Positions 6,668 through 7,655 of a stretch of 7,655 bases of DNA are shown piece after piece. Under the pieces are notes generated by a model. That model saw only the letters and a list, made by a program, of their open reading frames with translations, had not been told where the DNA came from and did no database searches. The first letter of the stretch is position 1. Every line of letters starts with the position of its first letter. The stretch is from JBEIDK01 sp040383485. Lineage in GTDB: Bacteria > Bacteroidota > Bacteroidia > UBA4408. Made by a program: the position numbers and the translations under genes. The DNA lies in assembly GCA_040383485.1 (NCBI GenBank), contig JBEIDK010000150.1:1-7655 (forward strand), read 5' to 3'.

Positions 6668-7009
6668 ATGATTTCATCTGAACGTTTAAATGCTTATAGA
6701 ATCATGTGGACATTAGTAATGTATGACTTACCCACCGAAACAAAAAAACAACGCAAGGTTGCATCCAAGTTTAGAAAAGATTTAATGAAAGATGGATTTA
6801 GTATGTTTCAGTTTAGCTTGTATGTACGGCATAGTGCAAGTTCAGAAAATGCGGAAGTACACAAACGAAGAGTAAAAAACAATTTACCTGAATTAGGGAA
6901 AATAGGCATACTACAAATAACCGATAAGCAGTTTGCTCAAATGGAAATTTATTATGGGAAAAAATCACATGAACTGCCAAACATTCCTCAACAATTAGAA
7001 TTGTTTTAA
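6668..7009 (+). CDS. cas2: Cas2, CRISPR adaptation protein
   Basis: Cas2 (113 aa) is the small partner that dimerises between two Cas1 dimers to form the spacer-integration complex. The ferredoxin-like fold is recognisable from TLVMYDLPTETKKQRK (beta-1 with the conserved Asp20), then FRKDLMKDGFSMFQFSLYVRH and ENAEVHKRRV, a typical type II Cas2 pattern. Length is normal. The start at 6668 (MISSERLNAYR) is preferred; extension to a TTG at 6644 would translate the GC-rich repeat arm as RRLGGAD, which is not family-like. The gene is separated from cas1 by the 104-bp inverted-repeat element and followed after 10 bp by the GIY-YIG gene. Apart from the intervening hairpins it looks co-transcribed with cas1. 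Confidence 0.94.
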   Translation: MISSERLNAYRIMWTLVMYDLPTETKKQRKVASKFRKDLMKDGFSMFQFSLYVRHSASSENAEVHKRRVKNNLPELGKIGILQITDKQFAQMEIYYGKKSHELPNIPQQLELF

Positions 7010-7019
7010 AAGTATAATT

Positions 7020-7346
7020 ATGCAAATCCATATTTACTATACTTATATTTTATCTAACAAAACAAACAACGTTATTTATGTTGGTGTTACAAACGATTTG
7101 GTAAGGCGATGTTTTGAACATAAAAGTAAACGTATAAAAGGCTTTACAGAAAAATACAATGTAGATAAGCTAGTGTATTATGAAGTTTTTGATTGGATTG
7201 ATTTAGCAATAGACAGAGAAAAAAAATTAAAAGGATACTCGCGAATAAAGAAAGATGCAATAATAATTAAAGCCAATCCTACTTGGAAAGATTTATATAC
7301 CAATGGTAAAATTGAAAAGATAGATTCCACAAATGCAAACAAATGA
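7020..7346 (+). CDS. Small GIY-YIG domain nuclease (YhbQ/COG2827-like)
   Basis: This 108-aa protein is a single GIY-YIG endonuclease domain, the fold of the UvrC N-terminus and many homing nucleases. YTYILSN (7-13) stands for the GIY half and YVGVTNDLVRR (20-30) for the YIG half, with Arg29/Arg30 and His34 following. FTEKYNVDKLVYYE is the typical middle strand, and AIDREKKLKGYSR carries the likely metal-binding Glu67. NPTWKDL (86-92) is the usual family end. About 16 further residues run into the flanking repeat, and the stop codon lies within a sequence repeated 160 bp downstream. It starts 10 bp after cas2 and may share its transcript. GIY-YIG proteins are not known parts of type II CRISPR systems; the substrate is unknown and a passenger gene is most likely. 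Confidence 0.88.
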   Translation: MQIHIYYTYILSNKTNNVIYVGVTNDLVRRCFEHKSKRIKGFTEKYNVDKLVYYEVFDWIDLAIDREKKLKGYSRIKKDAIIIKANPTWKDLYTNGKIEKIDSTNANK

Positions 7347-7386
7347 TGCTGTCATTCTGAACTTTCTGCGTAATTGAAGCAGAATG
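7334..7386. repeat. Partial palindromic element overlapping the GIY-YIG 3' end
   Basis: TGCAAACAAATGATGCTGTC followed by ATTCTGAAC (7334-7362) matches 7494-7522 at 26 of 29 positions, exactly 160 bp apart, and includes the GIY-YIG stop codon at 7344-7346. Downstream CATTCTG (7353-7359) pairs with CAGAATG (7380-7386), with an alternative pairing TTCTGC 7364-7369 with GCAGAA 7379-7384. It looks like a diverged or half copy of the GTCATTCYGAAC element family. Confidence 0.7.
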
Positions 7387-7405
7387 GAATAGAGTAACCT
7401 AAAAG

Positions 7406-7536
7406 AGATTCCTCGTTGCTCTCGGAATGACAAATTGCTGATAAAAAAGAGGAACAATGGGCGGCGCGAAGCGCCGCCCATTGTTCCTCCCCCTGCTAAC
7501 AAATGATGTTGTCATTCCGAACAGAGTGAGGAATCT
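7406..7536. repeat. Palindromic REP/MITE-like element, copy 2
   Basis: The outer 28-nt inverted arms lie at 7406-7433 (AGATTCCTCG...CTCGGAATGACAA) and 7509-7536 (TTGTCATTCCGAAC...GAGGAATCT). Both flanking blocks, 9 and 11 bp, are perfectly complementary around an 8-bp mismatch. In the centre is a perfect 19-bp stem (7449-7467 with 7471-7489) with a GAA loop and a GGCGGCGC core. The layout is the same as the element between cas9 and cas1 but the core differs. Minus-strand reading frames across it are artefacts. The stem could also end transcription of the cas/GIY-YIG unit, though no T-tract follows. Confidence 0.88.
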
Positions 7537-7580
7537 AAAAAATATAGAATCATCACACTGCACATGGTGTAAATTAATTA

Positions 7581-7655
7581 AGGTTCCTCGATACTCTCGG
7601 AATGACAAGTTGCGAATAAAAATAGGAAAGGAAAGGGGCGGCGCGAAGCGCCGCC
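7581..7655. repeat. Palindromic REP/MITE-like element, copy 3, cut by window end
   Basis: The left arm at 7581-7608 (AGGTTCCTCG...CTCGGAATGACAA) is followed by a GC hairpin, GGCGGCGC (7637-7644), GAA loop, GCGCCGCC (7648-7655), identical in core to copy 2. The window ends on the last base of this visible stem, so the rest of the stem and the right arm are missing. The 44 bp between copies 2 and 3 (7537-7580) hold no feature I recognise. Confidence 0.85.

Noticed and set aside
7293..7608. Two minus-strand 69-codon frames
   Set aside because: They lie over the palindromic repeats and repeat-derived peptides such as FREQRGIS; no family features are visible.

Overview
The window carries a type II-C CRISPR-Cas locus: tracrRNA (minus strand), cas9, cas1, cas2 and a small GIY-YIG nuclease gene, all protein genes on the plus strand. 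The organism is most likely a member of the Bacteroidota. The DNA is AT-rich, start codons mostly lack a Shine-Dalgarno site, TAnnTTTG-type promoter boxes are present, and Cas9 is long (1519 aa) with family-typical strings such as NQKRGYYQLRGEE and EIEHIIPQSR. The intergenic repeats, built on GTCATTCCGAAC...GAGGAATCT, are also of a kind common in that phylum. I cannot assign a genus. No CRISPR array is visible, so it must lie outside the window.

Layout. 1-160 is AT-rich sequence with nothing recognisable. 161-340 is a nest of palindromes. 342-530 is a degenerate 21-bp tandem repeat (nine units). 641-720 is a tracrRNA read on the minus strand, ending in a hairpin plus T-tract. It lies entirely inside the presumed 5' leader of cas9 (747-5306). 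Directly against the cas9 stop codon is a broken copy of the first 94 bp of cas1, cut off by a 136-bp palindromic element. Intact cas1 follows at 5572-6558 and carries an extra in-frame segment of about 22 residues that looks like another palindromic insertion. A GC-rich inverted-repeat pair separates cas1 from cas2 (6668-7009). The GIY-YIG gene (7020-7346) starts 10 bp after cas2, and its 3' end runs into a cluster of palindromic elements that continues to the window edge.

How the parts work together. Cas1 and Cas2 form the spacer-acquisition integrase. The tracrRNA pairs with the repeat part of crRNA and loads it onto Cas9, which cuts target DNA with its RuvC and HNH domains. The anti-repeat predicts that the array's repeats begin close to TTGTGAATAGCTTCAAAATG. 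The GIY-YIG protein is not a known part of type II systems and is more likely a passenger, possibly linked to the repeats around it.

The two most unusual points are (i) the tracrRNA and cas9 leader lying on opposite strands of the same ~80 bp, with promoter-like boxes facing each other, and (ii) heavy colonisation of the operon by small palindromic elements: one sits between 94-bp direct repeats made of the start of cas1, and one probably sits inside the Cas1 coding sequence.
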